Below, one piece after another: positions 1-11,595 of a DNA stretch of 64,000 nt; positions within the stretch are counted from its first letter, which is position 1; each line of letters opens with the position of its first letter. A program made the position numbers and the translations under genes. The notes below the pieces were generated by a model, which was not told where the DNA came from, did not search any database, and worked only from the letters and a program-made list of their open reading frames with translations. The stretch lies in the NCBI GenBank assembly GCA_002245135.1, contig NGBS01001160.1:248001-312000 (forward strand). Reading direction: 5' to 3'. The stretch is from Proteromonas lacertae (lineage: Eukaryota > Sar > Bigyra > Opalinata > Proteromonadidae).

Positions 1-2524
1 TAAATGTAAAATCACAACTAATTGTTCCATTTATATAAGGTAAAGCTGTAGATATTGAACTGGATTTCATAACTGCTGTATAATCTGATACTTGTACTAC
101 ATGCAATTGACTTTGTGCATAATTATTTGAAGTAATAATATATAATATATCATCATCTAATGGTATTGGGTAGTTATAGATATATCTATTATATTAAATA
201 TGAATATATATACTTTTGATAATCTTGTGGTAAGAATGATCCACTTATTCTTACAGATCTCTTTAACAATTGCATAGCTCCATAAACAACTTGTAAATTC
301 GTTGTAATAAACGTATTATCTCTTTGAATTCTTTGTTTAAGAGTCTTTTTTAACAACTCTACAGTTTTCGATCCAACTTTATTATCAAATAAAGATCCCA
401 TTATATAATAATTCTGTAGAGTATTTCTATTTGGAATATTATCTAGATGATATTCATTTACCATTAAACTATAAACAGGATAGTCAGCAGATTTTGCACT
501 TAGTGCTTTTATAATAGTATCAAAAAACTCTGGTTCAGCCAAGTTAACTATTGTTACACTATGTGATGAAGATTCAATAGCTGATGTCACTTTTAGCATC
601 ATCATTTACATTCATAATTTCATATTCACCTAGTACTGTGATTCTTTGATGTGTCAAAACATACTTAAAAACATTCAAACATGTTTGAGAAACAAAACTA
701 TCTGATGATAACATGAAAACTGTTGATATTCTTTGTGAATTCAAATAGAATGATAAAGTATTTGCATATTGATTACAACTAATGCCTGCTTACAAAAAAA
801 ATATGATTAAGAAATAATAATAGACAAAAGAAATATATTGTTGAAAAAAGATATTAAAACAATATTATCTCCACATAATTCACCTTCTTCTAATCCTATA
901 TGAATAACCAACAACGGTAAAGGACTTTTAGCCAAATCTAAATGATTATATTACTATATTTATATATATACCAGATAATAAATTTGGTTTTAATGCATTT
1001 GGAGCCATTAAAAAGAAAGAATGTCCTCTATTTTGAGATGTATAAGTTGTCAATAACTTTATCATTTGCATCAATCCAGCGAAATTAAAAGCATATTGAA
1101 TAATTGATAATTCAATAACCGTTTTAGTTTCTCTTTGCCATTTCATTATTTCAGACCATAGTAATAATCCTACAAAAATATATTCATCTTTCTCTTTAGC
1201 ATCATAAGTCATATCACCATAATATACTATTATCTCTGAATAAATTGATGAACTTCTATTGGTTATTTCCATTTTTACATTACACGATTTCATTGTATTT
1301 GGACTACCATAAGAATAATATGGATCAAACCAATTATATTCTATTTCTAATACTTTATTCAATTCTAACAAACTTGGAGATGATGAGGATGTTTCATATT
1401 TACCTATATAATACTTAACATCACCATGAAGATCATTCATCATATGAAATATTTCATTATCATGTTCAACCAATAGTGTAAATGAATGACTAACTGACTG
1501 GTGAATTAAACATTCAAGAATGCTTGAACGACAGGATGCGATAATATCAAAAGCAACTTTTATTATAGTTTGTCTATTCCAGAATAATTAATAAATGTAA
1601 ATAAATATATATACGTTTGATAAAAACTTCTATTTACTACAGTAATTCCTAATTTATCATTCATAAAATCTTTCATGTATTGATCTTGTGAATTTATAAT
1701 TGGTAATAAATGATAAAGAGTTGCTGTTGATGATGTTAAATCTCTCATTTCATCAATTGTTGGTGTGTAATATACATTAATATCCTTTGCTAGAATATTG
1801 CTGTTAATCGCAGTAATTGTAGGTTGAGATAAAAAGCAAACTACATCAAAACCTGCATATTCATCTAATTTACTATCTAAACTAGAAGTGTCTGCTGTAT
1901 TTACAAGAAATTCATCAAATGGAGCTAAAAGATATTTCGATATTGTCTCTTTAAAATGTTTTTTATAATTCATTGACATAGAATCATCATCATACAATAC
2001 TAATACTTTATTATCCTTCTTATGAAACAAAATCATTTCTGCAACTATGTATTATCATAAATAAAATATATTATACATCTGTACATGAGTGATTTAGACG
2101 ATGAAAAGAAGAAAATATTGGGTAAACATAAACCAATCGAATCATCTGTTCCGCACCACATGGTCATGTTTGAACCATAGAATCTGTCATAATCTGGATC
2201 GTCTGGTTTTTGTATTATAAATGAACAAAAAGATAACACAATATCAGCTTTTTTGGTCATCAACTGATCCCACACCGCTAAAAATCCTGTATATGGTGCT
2301 GAATAAGTTATTGAGTCTGATTCTATATTTTCTGCTAAAATGTGTTGATCATTTAAATATGTTAGGTACTTGCTGAGAGCAGCTGATTCATCACTTGATA
2401 AAGAACTATCCTTAATGTAAACCAATTTTAATGCTGAGCAAATACAAAACAAACTGATATAGACTACAATAAAACTGATTGTCATTTCTATAACGAATCT
2501 TTTTATAAATACAGAAATGTACAT
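1..2524 (-). CDS. Partial receptor with ANF/PBP type I ligand-binding-like ectodomain
   Basis: The gene starts on the minus strand near 2524 and runs off the left edge, so the C-terminus is missing. The N-terminus has a hydrophobic signal or anchor segment (MTISFIVVYISLFCICSA; a later start at 2485 would make this a clean signal peptide). Exons join cleanly over introns at 2045-2076, 1574-1614 and 186-213, all GTAT...TAG. The product reads like a periplasmic-binding-protein fold: an extracellular lobe with VLVLYDDDS (a typical strand of the second lobe), SVTIVNLAEPEF and regularly placed Cys. It resembles the repeated modules of the receptor at 30.4-42.2 kb, so it is probably the ectodomain of another class C GPCR (inference). 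A 72-84 nt intron near 800-880 is less certain, and the frame shifts by one base at the A-run at 591-594. Ligand unknown. Confidence 0.6.
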
Positions 2525-2722
2525 TACTATTTCTTCATAAGACAATGAGTAATTACAGCAGACTTACAGCAGCATTGATTTGGCGCAAATGAATTCATGT
2601 ATAGCATATTTACAATAAATTAATAAATGACCTCCACAAAGAAAAAAACAGACTTTAATAAAAAATAATTATATATATAAGATATAAAACATATTCACAA
2701 TAATACTGAAATGGTAGTGTTT

Positions 2723-5700
2723 TCAATTATTCGTTCCACTTGTATGTGAAGCAAATTGTCTCTTCTTTATCACCAAAATAGTCTCTTTACCTGCTTGAAC
2801 AACAAATTTCTTCATTTCCAACATTTGTTGAGGTGTAACCTTTCCTTTGCCCAACATTTCAGTAATTTCAACTAGATTCTGTAATAAATCCTGTTGATTA
2901 GCTTGTGTAGTCATAGAAGCACCAGTAACAGCAAATTTTGCAGTTTTTGTGGTTTCACCTTTCGCATTGACATCAGTACCACTAAAAATAATGGCAAATT
3001 TGGATAAAGGATAGAAGTAACCACTACACATGTACAAACGCCAATACATATATCCAATATAACCATATACATATTAGGATTCAATTCAATACCAAATAAA
3101 CAGATAATACCTGTAGCACCAACTAATATAACACAATAAATACTTACAAAGATAGATTTAGCTTCTCTAAAAGCATCAGCTACATTTCTGGTTCTATAAC
3201 CTAAATAACCTCCTAAAATCAACATACCAATTTGTACAATTAATAATAATGCTAATAACCATACACTAGCCATTGGACATTCAGGATAGATAGTTACTGT
3301 AGTTAAAATACCTTTAGTGGTAGTTGGTCCTGTCGTTAGCTGTCTTTTAAATGGTTCAACAGCAGTCATTATTATTAATGCTAATGCAGTTGCACTTGTC
3401 AATATTCCCAATCTCATATACATCTGTCCATCTGTAATACGTAGTGTCTTTAATTGCTTATTGTTGAAAATCTTATCTACTCTCCATGTTTTCACATATA
3501 ATGTACTCAATACTAATGCATAACCTATATTACCACACCAAACAGCTAAACCACAAGCACCAGCTGATGGATCTGCTGTAATAAAGAACATCGAAAGACT
3601 TAGTAATATACCACCAACTACCATTATACATAAGAAATTAACTTGTGAAAATTTCAAGATTTTTTCATTTCGATATTTTATAACTAATCCTAAAATACCC
3701 AAATTGTATATTAAACAAGCAGAGGAGAATAAATAACAAACAACTACCAAACCAATATTTCTTTCAAATATTACTTTCTTATTCTTCAAAACAATAGTGA
3801 AATACTCTACGTTATTCTCTTCTTTATTGGTCAATGTTTCACCATCAACAGTAATAATCAAATGAACAGTTTCATAAACAGGACATTGCCATTTTAATGT
3901 ATAAGTTCCATCTTTTTCTTCAAACACAGATACATTATAATATCTTCCTGATTCAGTAGTATAAATTTCAGCAGCAATCTCATATCCACCACTTGTAACT
4001 AAGTTATTATAAGAATCTTTAATCCTAAGTGAAGCAACACTTTCTTCTTCAACTAATACTTCAAATACACCATTTCCAGTTACTTCACACATTGTATAAT
4101 CAAATGTATTAGGCGAGACAATAATAGCAAATGGACTACCAATAATATCACGGAATATACCATCCTCTTTATCTTTTAACTGTATGGAATAATATTTCTC
4201 ACCTGATACTTCTACATAATATGTCACATGATGTCTTCCTCTTTCATCTATTGTTATTTTGTATTGATCTGGTGTTTGCAATACACCATTCATGAAGAAT
4301 TGAAACACTGGTTCATCATCTACAGCAAGATTCTCAAATTCATCTTTTGGTTCAATAATAAATACATTATCAGCACCAGCTGTACCTCTACTTAAACCAT
4401 CTCCGCTTGCTTTAGATTTTGATGAAATAGCAATACCTGATAAGATCTTTAAATCATTTGGACTTCCTTTAATAGGAGATTTTAATTTACCTAAATTAAT
4501 ATGAACTTTATAATCAGCAGCCCATGTGAAACGATAAGATAAGTGATAAGTACCATCACCCAAAAACTCTACATTACCTGAATATGTTACAGTTCTATAT
4601 TCATTATCAACTAAACCATAACCTTCCAAATCTAAGAAGAAGGCTCTTTCTTCTTTAAATATAACATCATTGTAATATTTAGCTTTCAATGTTAAAGATA
4701 TTGAATTACCAGCTCTAATTGGTTCAGTTGGTAATCCACTCACTTCACAGAATTGTGGAACAGGATCTGGTTTTTCCCATATATCAAAGGATATTGATAA
4801 AGAACCTAATTCACTACCTAATTTACCATAATAAAACCCATTTTCATCTAATATTGTAGGCAACTGCATTCCTTCTTTAGGATAAAATGCCATTAAACCA
4901 GCATAAGGCATGTGTGTAACACCAGTAACAGTACCTTGTATATTTAAGTGGAAATTCTTTTCCATCAATCTTCCATCTGGTGCAAATGCATAACTATCTC
5001 CTGCATTATCTGCTACTAATATTAAATGTCTTTCTTTATTATAACTAATATCATAAGCTCCTTGAACAGTGTTTAAGACACTTGACCATCCAATATTTAA
5101 AGATGGATGAAATGTATAAGTATTATAATATCCTTGAATAAATAATCGAGGAAACATTACTTTACTATCATAATCTGGTTTATATTCTTTCTTTCTAGTA
5201 ATTTTTGTTTTATTAGCCCATCTACATTTCTCTTCTACTTCTCCAGTGATATTATTAACTTCTTGTACATTTACAGCAATCATAGTGGTTGATACTGTTT
5301 CTGTTACTGTTTCTTTGACTATTGATTTTGTATATTCTATTCCTTCTAATGGTATTATTGCTTCTGGGATTTGATCTTCAGATTTAAGATCAAATGCATC
5401 TAAAATCATATCAAAATTATTATCAATCCAATAAATCCTATAAGGCATTGCTTGACATGTAAATACATAACCACCACCATATTCTTCACCTAAATAAGCT
5501 ATATTCTGATGCATTTTAGTACCTGGTGTCTTATAGATAGAATCACAAGGTGATGTAATCTTCCTTTTCAATTCTCCAGTATCTTTATCAAATATATAAA
5601 TATTATTACTATCTGAATGAATAAAATCACCATTTGGTAAAAAGATTGGTTTTCCATTTCTACTAAACACAATACAAGCACCAGTAGTCAATGCAAAACA

Positions 5701-7395
5701 ATCATGTTCAACCCATACACTAAACGAATTAGTATTATAATTATAAGCAATGATTTGACCACCTCTTGCTGAACCAAACTGTAAGTTTGATCTAATAGCA
5801 ATACAACAATCTTCATTACCAGTTTCACAAGGTGTTGTACATTTTCTAACAGCTGCTTCATTACAATTATCACCTTTCATACCCCAGAAACAATGACATA
5901 TTCCTTGATGAGATGTACCTGCATCACATGATGAACTACCCATTGTTAAATTATGCCAATTATCTAAGTTTAGAAATGGTGAAGCTAATTCGATTCTCTG
6001 TGTCGTATATATACCATCTTCATATCTTGGTTTCTCTACAATTGTTGGTTTTAACAAAGTTCCATCTTCTAATTCTTTCATTATATCTTCACAGTATTCT
6101 AAAGCAGTAATGTCATTCTCATCAACAGCAGCATCAAATATTAAATAAATACAAGTAGTATTTCCACAATTACTCAAAGATATAGATATTCTATCACTAA
6201 TATTATATAATAGTCTACTCTTTAACATATCATACAAAGCAACATCTATATTAGCTTCATTATTGACTGATTTATACCTCAGTACCAATGTTGCTGTAGT
6301 ATAGCCATGTCCACCATCTGTTGAAAGTATTCTGAACTTATTTCCTGGATGTTCATCAGATCCATCATACACTATCTTCATATAGATTGGAGCATCTCTT
6401 AATCTTTCTTCATCTATTGATTCATCAGCTCTATAAGTTGCAGAATCGAATAATGTAATAGTCGATTGTTCTATATCCATTTCTAAACTAATTCCTCTTC
6501 TTGCACCATAAACATGAAATTCACATTTTCTACCAGGTGGAATTGGTCCTTCTTCACTTCCTATTTCTCTATCTCTTACTATACATGGAGCTACTAATTC
6601 TCTAATACCACCACAATAGGTAGAAATATCAACTGTTATTATATGTGATATTGTATAGGGTGATATATAGTTTAATGGTATTATTTCAATATGTAATGAA
6701 TCATTACCTATATGTCTTTGACTCTTTATAAATAATGCATTGTTTAGTAATAAATAAGCGTTTTTAAATGACATCATTTCATCTTTAGATTCATAATACT
6801 CTACATTATCAAATGAAAATTGTATAAGGCTATTTTCTGTGTATATTTTGAATCTTATATCATCTTCTTCACCTACATCTACTTGGAATATTTTGATATC
6901 TTTTATTTCAACATATGAATCTAAACCTAAAGGAGGTAATTCACTTGGTATATTGGTAAAACCATATTTTACTTGTTGATTTACATAAAAACCAAAATAA
7001 CCATGCGAATCTTGAGTTGGAGTCATTGCCCAGTCATTAGATGGTGTTTCTGGTAGTAGTTCAATGCCAAACTCATCGACAACTGTCACTGTGAGTGGTT
7101 CTTCTTCTTGAACAAAATATAATTCAATTGAATGATATGTAGGTTTTAGACATATCATAGGACTCATATTATCTATTAAATTTCCTATATAGTACGAATT
7201 ATCTAAAGAAATAAATGCTTCCACAGTAACAGGACTTTCAAATTTTAATGTGACATTAATACAAAATAATGATGTTTCTGGAAGTTCTGTATGCTCGCAA
7301 AACAGATCAGGTAGTTGTTTATCGTATAGAAACCTACAATCTGAAGATACTGATAATGCCAGCACTATAAATATTAACATGGAATATAAATACAT
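2723..7395 (-). CDS. Class C GPCR with beta-propeller-like region, EGF-like segment and filamin repeats
   Basis: About 1,550 residues, with no intron recognised. A signal peptide (MLIFIVLALSVSS) is followed by about 450 residues of unassigned ectodomain. Then comes an EGF-like Cys cluster (about 485-535, CHCFWGMKGDNC) and a propeller-like region (about 535-880, PNGDFIHSDSNNIYIFDKD). Three filamin/Ig-like repeats follow (about 880-1205; DGTYHLSYRF, IGSPFAIIV, KDGTYTLKW). Seven helices span about 1,210-1,460. The 7TM has class C/GABA-B-type marks: KTWRV..IF after TM3, TRNV before TM6 and an expected FxPK-like end of TM7. There is no ANF/PBP module. The frame changes by -1 at 2996-3001, exactly at the TM7/tail border. 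The family consensus (VPKLI in GABA-B) predicts YPKFAIIF, which needs one more A, so a missing base is likelier than programmed slippage. The tail then ends at TGA 2723. Confidence 0.75.
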
Positions 7396-7505
7396 AAAGA
7401 TAGAACTATAGCAATCATAAAAATCGATTTTTTAAAACACAACAACAATTCAAAACGACTAAATTTTTATGTTATTTCAAGTTCAAGCCAAACTTAATTT
7501 AAAAA

Positions 7506-8420
7506 ATGAAATATCATCTCAAATTAAAGTCTATTAAATACAGAAAGAATAAATATCAATTGGATAGAGTTAATAATATACGAAATAGATTAATAACTCA
7601 GCATAAACTACTGAAACGAAAACATCCAAATTATTCTCATATTAAAAATGTATTTAATATGCATTTACTTATATAGGTAACTGTGTTAAACGGTAAATCA
7701 TATACATCAACCAAAAATTCACTGAAGAGAGTAATTAATCCTTTTGAAGCAGATAATAATCAAAAATATCAAGCAACAGAATTTGATTTTTCCAAAATTA
7801 TATTAGGTGATAAAGTTTATCAAAAATCAAGTAAAACAGGAAGATTTGAGTGTGATGCAAACATAGTTCCAAAACAAATAATGAAGACAATAGCAAATGT
7901 GAATTTATCTAAGAAGAAAAACAAACTCTGCTTATTCTATAAGAAGTACAATAAATGTATGAGAGGAGATAAATGTCCTTTTATTCACAATAAACCAATT
8001 TGTACAAAGTTTCTTATTGGTAAGTGTAAGAATGAGAATGAATGTAAATTAAACCACAATATAACCCCTAATATCATCCCTCATTGCATATATTATCTTC
8101 AGAATAAATGCAATAATGATAAATGTCCTTATTATCATGTAAAATTATCTTATAATACTCCAATTTGTCCATTATTCCTTCAAGGGAAGTGTGAGAAGTG
8201 TGATAAATGTAAATATTTACATTGTTATCCTACCACTAATACATATCTTTTTTTTTAATTGTGTTTATATTAAGGATTTTCTTAATTATATATAATTCTT
8301 CAAAATCTATTAAAGTACCAGATTTACCATGGGAACCAATATCACAAAGTATAATAGATTATAATAACAGAATTAAGGACAGTCTATTACCATTATTTAT
8401 CAAAAAGAAACAAAAATCAT
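7506..8420 (+). CDS. CCCH zinc-finger protein, ZC3H3-like
   Basis: Two exons joined over an intron at 7650-7676. A basic N-terminus (about 50 residues) is followed by linker sequence and four closely spaced CCCH fingers (CLFYKKYNKCMRGDKCPFIH, CTKFLIGKC..., CIYYLQNKCNNDKCPYYH, CPLFLQGKCEKCDKCKYLH). This serial arrangement is that of ZC3H3/CPSF30-type RNA-binding proteins, which act in nuclear mRNA 3'-end processing and export. ZC3H3 is my best match, but CPSF30 relatives are possible. The reading frame stops at TAA 8256-8258, directly after a run of nine T (8248-8256). One extra T would keep the frame open, and a well-formed C-terminal stretch (KSIKVPDLPWEPISQ) continues to a TAA at about 8420. 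The true end is therefore 8258 or 8420, and I cannot separate a short intron from a homopolymer error. Confidence 0.7.
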
Positions 8421-8464
8421 AAAAAAAAAAAAACACTGTGGTTAAAAACTATAATAAATTAATT

Positions 8465-9300
8465 CTATTCGTTGTTTTTATTCTTATATATATAGTTTAA
8501 CTCAAAATAATATGATCCAAACATAACAATCATACTAAATACTAAAGTCCACTGACACATAGCTCCATATATCATTGCTTCATGTGCCTATATTATAATA
8601 AGGATAATTACATACAGAATTTGAAGTAGCAGCTGTTGGATGATAAACCATTGAACCAAATATGCATAACAACATTGTAAAACTAGAAATTTCTTTCAGA
8701 ATCAATGAAAACCAATTTTTATATTTATTTTCTATTTTCATATAATAATATATAGTAAAATACGAGATCTAATTAGATAAATAGTAACAAATCCATGAAT
8801 TAATGCCATTAAGAACAGTATACCAGCACCAGATTGATGAATCATACTCTGTGTCTTTAAAACTATATTTGGGTTTGACATTGATTCAACAATATCACTC
8901 TGTAATGGTATACATGCTTGAATAATCAGTCCAAATATGCACACATACGTTGCTTGTGATGCTAATGTAGCTAATTGACTTTTAAAATGAGTATTTGTTC
9001 TAAAGTGGTAAATGTGTAAATATAATACAAATCAAGTAAGGCAACACATTCATTGTACTTTAAAGCTATTACTAAATAACCTAGTCCAGCTGAAGTAAAA
9101 CCTACAGCATATATCAGTCTCTCTGGCATTTTAAAACCCATTAATGAGATGAATGGCAGATATAGCCAATCAGGATAGTGGTGGTAATAACGACTTATAA
9201 CATATGTACTCAAAATTGTGAAAATGCATACTATACCAGAATATATTGGTATAACGCAATATTTATTCTTTGGAATTTTATTTATAACCACTTCAAGCAT
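8465..9300 (-). CDS. DRAM/FRAG1/Sfk1-family multi-pass membrane protein
   Basis: Four exons (introns 9000-9028, 8732-8763 and 8588-8615) give an unbroken 248-residue protein. Family marks are visible: an exposed first loop ending in YPDWLYLPFISL with PERLIYAVGF, an HQSGAGILFLMALIHGF helix, and the closing Ala/Glu-rich segment AHEAMIYGAMCQWTL resembling the DRAM C-terminus (AVCEW). About six membrane helices are evident. DRAM proteins sit in lysosomal or late endosomal membranes and influence autophagy. FRAG1/PGAP2 relatives remodel GPI anchors, and Sfk1 affects plasma-membrane lipid asymmetry. Sequence alone does not say which role applies here. The gene is divergent from the kinase that starts at 9368, with only 67 bp between the two start codons, so the promoters must be very short or shared. 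Confidence 0.75.
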
Positions 9301-9367
9301 TCTACACAGAAAAAAATTTAGAAAGTTCTTTTTGTGAAACGGTAATAATTTATAAATTCACTTTTTC

Positions 9368-11479
9368 ATGTTATCTAACATAGCATCATGGAAAGAGGTG
9401 AATTTTGATGATGGGCATTCGATAAAATATGACGGCTGTGTATTATATGAAGCTATCGACAAATGGTCATCAATACTTATTGTGAGAGATGTTACAACCA
9501 ATGATGTATTTATTTGAAGAATATATTTCATGTAGAGGAAATGCATCAAAGTATTTGATGATTTACACATAAATTTCACTAAAGTACCTTCTAATTTAAA
9601 CTTTTGGACTTTAATAAAGACAGTATATTGTTATGTTTATTCTATGTTTTATATAGGGTAAAGAATTCCGTGTAGGTGAAAGATTAACTAAAGAGTATTT
9701 TTACAGTCATTTTTTATTCTTTAGGAATTTATACTGGTTTAAGAATAATATGAATAAATTAGTCCCTGTAATATATGATGGACAAAATTATAAGAATTTA
9801 TCAATAAAAGACTGTGTTTCAATCTGGGGTGATGATTCAGAAGATTTCAACTTACCAGGAGAAGATGTAGAAATAATGTGTGGAAAGAAAACTAAGAAAA
9901 TAACTATACCCTCAGTACCAAAAGAATACAAAGATTATTTGAATTATCTAAAAAGAATAGAAGAAGAAGTGAAGTGCATGGATAAAGTAAAGAATTGTGA
10001 ATATGTTGTGCAAATATATGATGTATTAAGATATACACACAAAAGCAAACCAACAGATGAATCGATATTTATAGTAATGGAATTAATTGAAGATGGAAGG
10101 TTATTAGAACAAATAGGATATTGTGGATGTGAATCAACGATAGGTAAAAAATACTTCAAACAGTTGTTAGAAGGATTGTATTATTGTCATCAACAGGGTG
10201 TTTGTCATAGTATATAAATATATTATTATTATTATATAGGAGATATATCAGCAAATAATGTATTGTATAGTACAGCAAAAGATAAAGTGAAATTAGTAGA
10301 TTTTGGTTTATCAAAAGAACAAATGAATGGTAGAGAATGTGGTTCATTTATTGGTACAAAGAATTATTATGCTCCAGAAATTGAGAGTTCAAGTTACTGT
10401 GGTTTTAAAGCGGATTGCTTCTCCTGTGGTTTGATTTTTTATGAAATATTGACTGGTAAACCTCCTTTCAATATAATCACATCTTATGTAAATTGTCCAG
10501 AATATAATGATTATAAGCATTGGGTAGAAATAAGAGATAATAATAATCCAGACTTCTTATATGATGTAAATGCATATCCAGATCCAGATTATCCAAGATT
10601 ATTTAATCAACTTCCAGATAGTAATTTATTAAAACATTTTATGTGTTGTATGTTACATCCAAACCCAGAGAAAAGATATGATATTGAGCATTTACTAAAT
10701 CATCCTTATCTCAACATCAAAACATTTGATAGTGATGATGATAATAATAATAATAATAATAATCAATTACAGTTTAATGATAATGATACTGTTATATCCA
10801 CAACTCCTGTTCTTATTACACCCATTGAAATCCCAATGCCAACTGAGGAACGTAGGAATCCTACATCAAGAAGTATTATGTCTTCTGTTCCATCAGTACA
10901 TTATTCTATTTGTTAATTTTATATTTTAATTAGCTTGATATGCCTACATCATTCCCTGAGTTGAATAATATTAGTCTGACACAATCTTGCATTTCTTCAA
11001 TGAATAATCGAGATCCAATGTTAAGATCTAATAGTTTATTCTCAAGATCAGACATTCCTCCATTAAAAGATGGTAGTAAAAGATTTAGTAGATTTTATAC
11101 CAATAATGATTGTGAAGAAATACTGAATAAAATTAAAGACTATATTGAAAAATTAGATGAAGGAAGAGAAGCAATTGATGCTTATCAATTAGTGCCTAAA
11201 TTAGATGAGGCTAATTATTCATTATTAGTTTATTCTAAAACCAACAAATTAGTATTACAGTTTAAAGTGTATAGTAGTTTTACTGAACATTTAGTGGATG
11301 TTCGAAACTATAAAGTATATAATATTATATATAATATTTATTATTAAAAATAGATGCAAACATTTATATTTAAGAAATTCTTTAATGAATTACTACAAAA
11401 TCTTCAATCTTGTGTATCTAGAACATACGATTTCCGATTCTTTGAAAAGAGAAAAAGAAGCCGCAATGAAGTAATATAA
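9368..11479 (+). CDS. Serine/threonine protein kinase, unclassified
   Basis: Seven exons; introns at 9506-9535, 9623-9656, 9695-9724, 10210-10239, 10896-10933 and 11315-11353 (30-39 nt). The start at 9368 is chosen because the exon reads into the kinase N-lobe (GCVLYEAIDKW...CIKVFDD, with the Lys of the VAIK strand). The catalytic loop HRDIS is created by splicing exon 4 to exon 5. The Mg loop VDFGLS and the YYAPE motif are intact, so the enzyme should be active. After the lobe (HPNPEKRYDIEHLLNHPYL) there is a linker and about 150 residues resembling a regulatory C-terminus, with a possible KA1-like fold (CEEILNKIKDYIEKL ... LVLQFKVY ... FFNELLQNLQ). It could be CAMK-like but has no clear family signature. 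No partner is indicated by neighbours. Confidence 0.8.
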
Positions 11480-11595
11480 TTAAAAGTAACACTCTCCTTT
11501 ATAATAGATTCTAACAATAATGAACATATTTTTATTGAAATTACCAAATGAACAAAAATATAAAAAATACTCTAATATAAACAAAGAAAAAAATA

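Noticed and set aside
9358-9579. Minus-strand open frame of 73 codons
   Set aside because: The plus strand here encodes the first exons of the kinase (MLSNIASWKEV... to CIKVFDD) with a correct splice, so the minus frame is a shadow.
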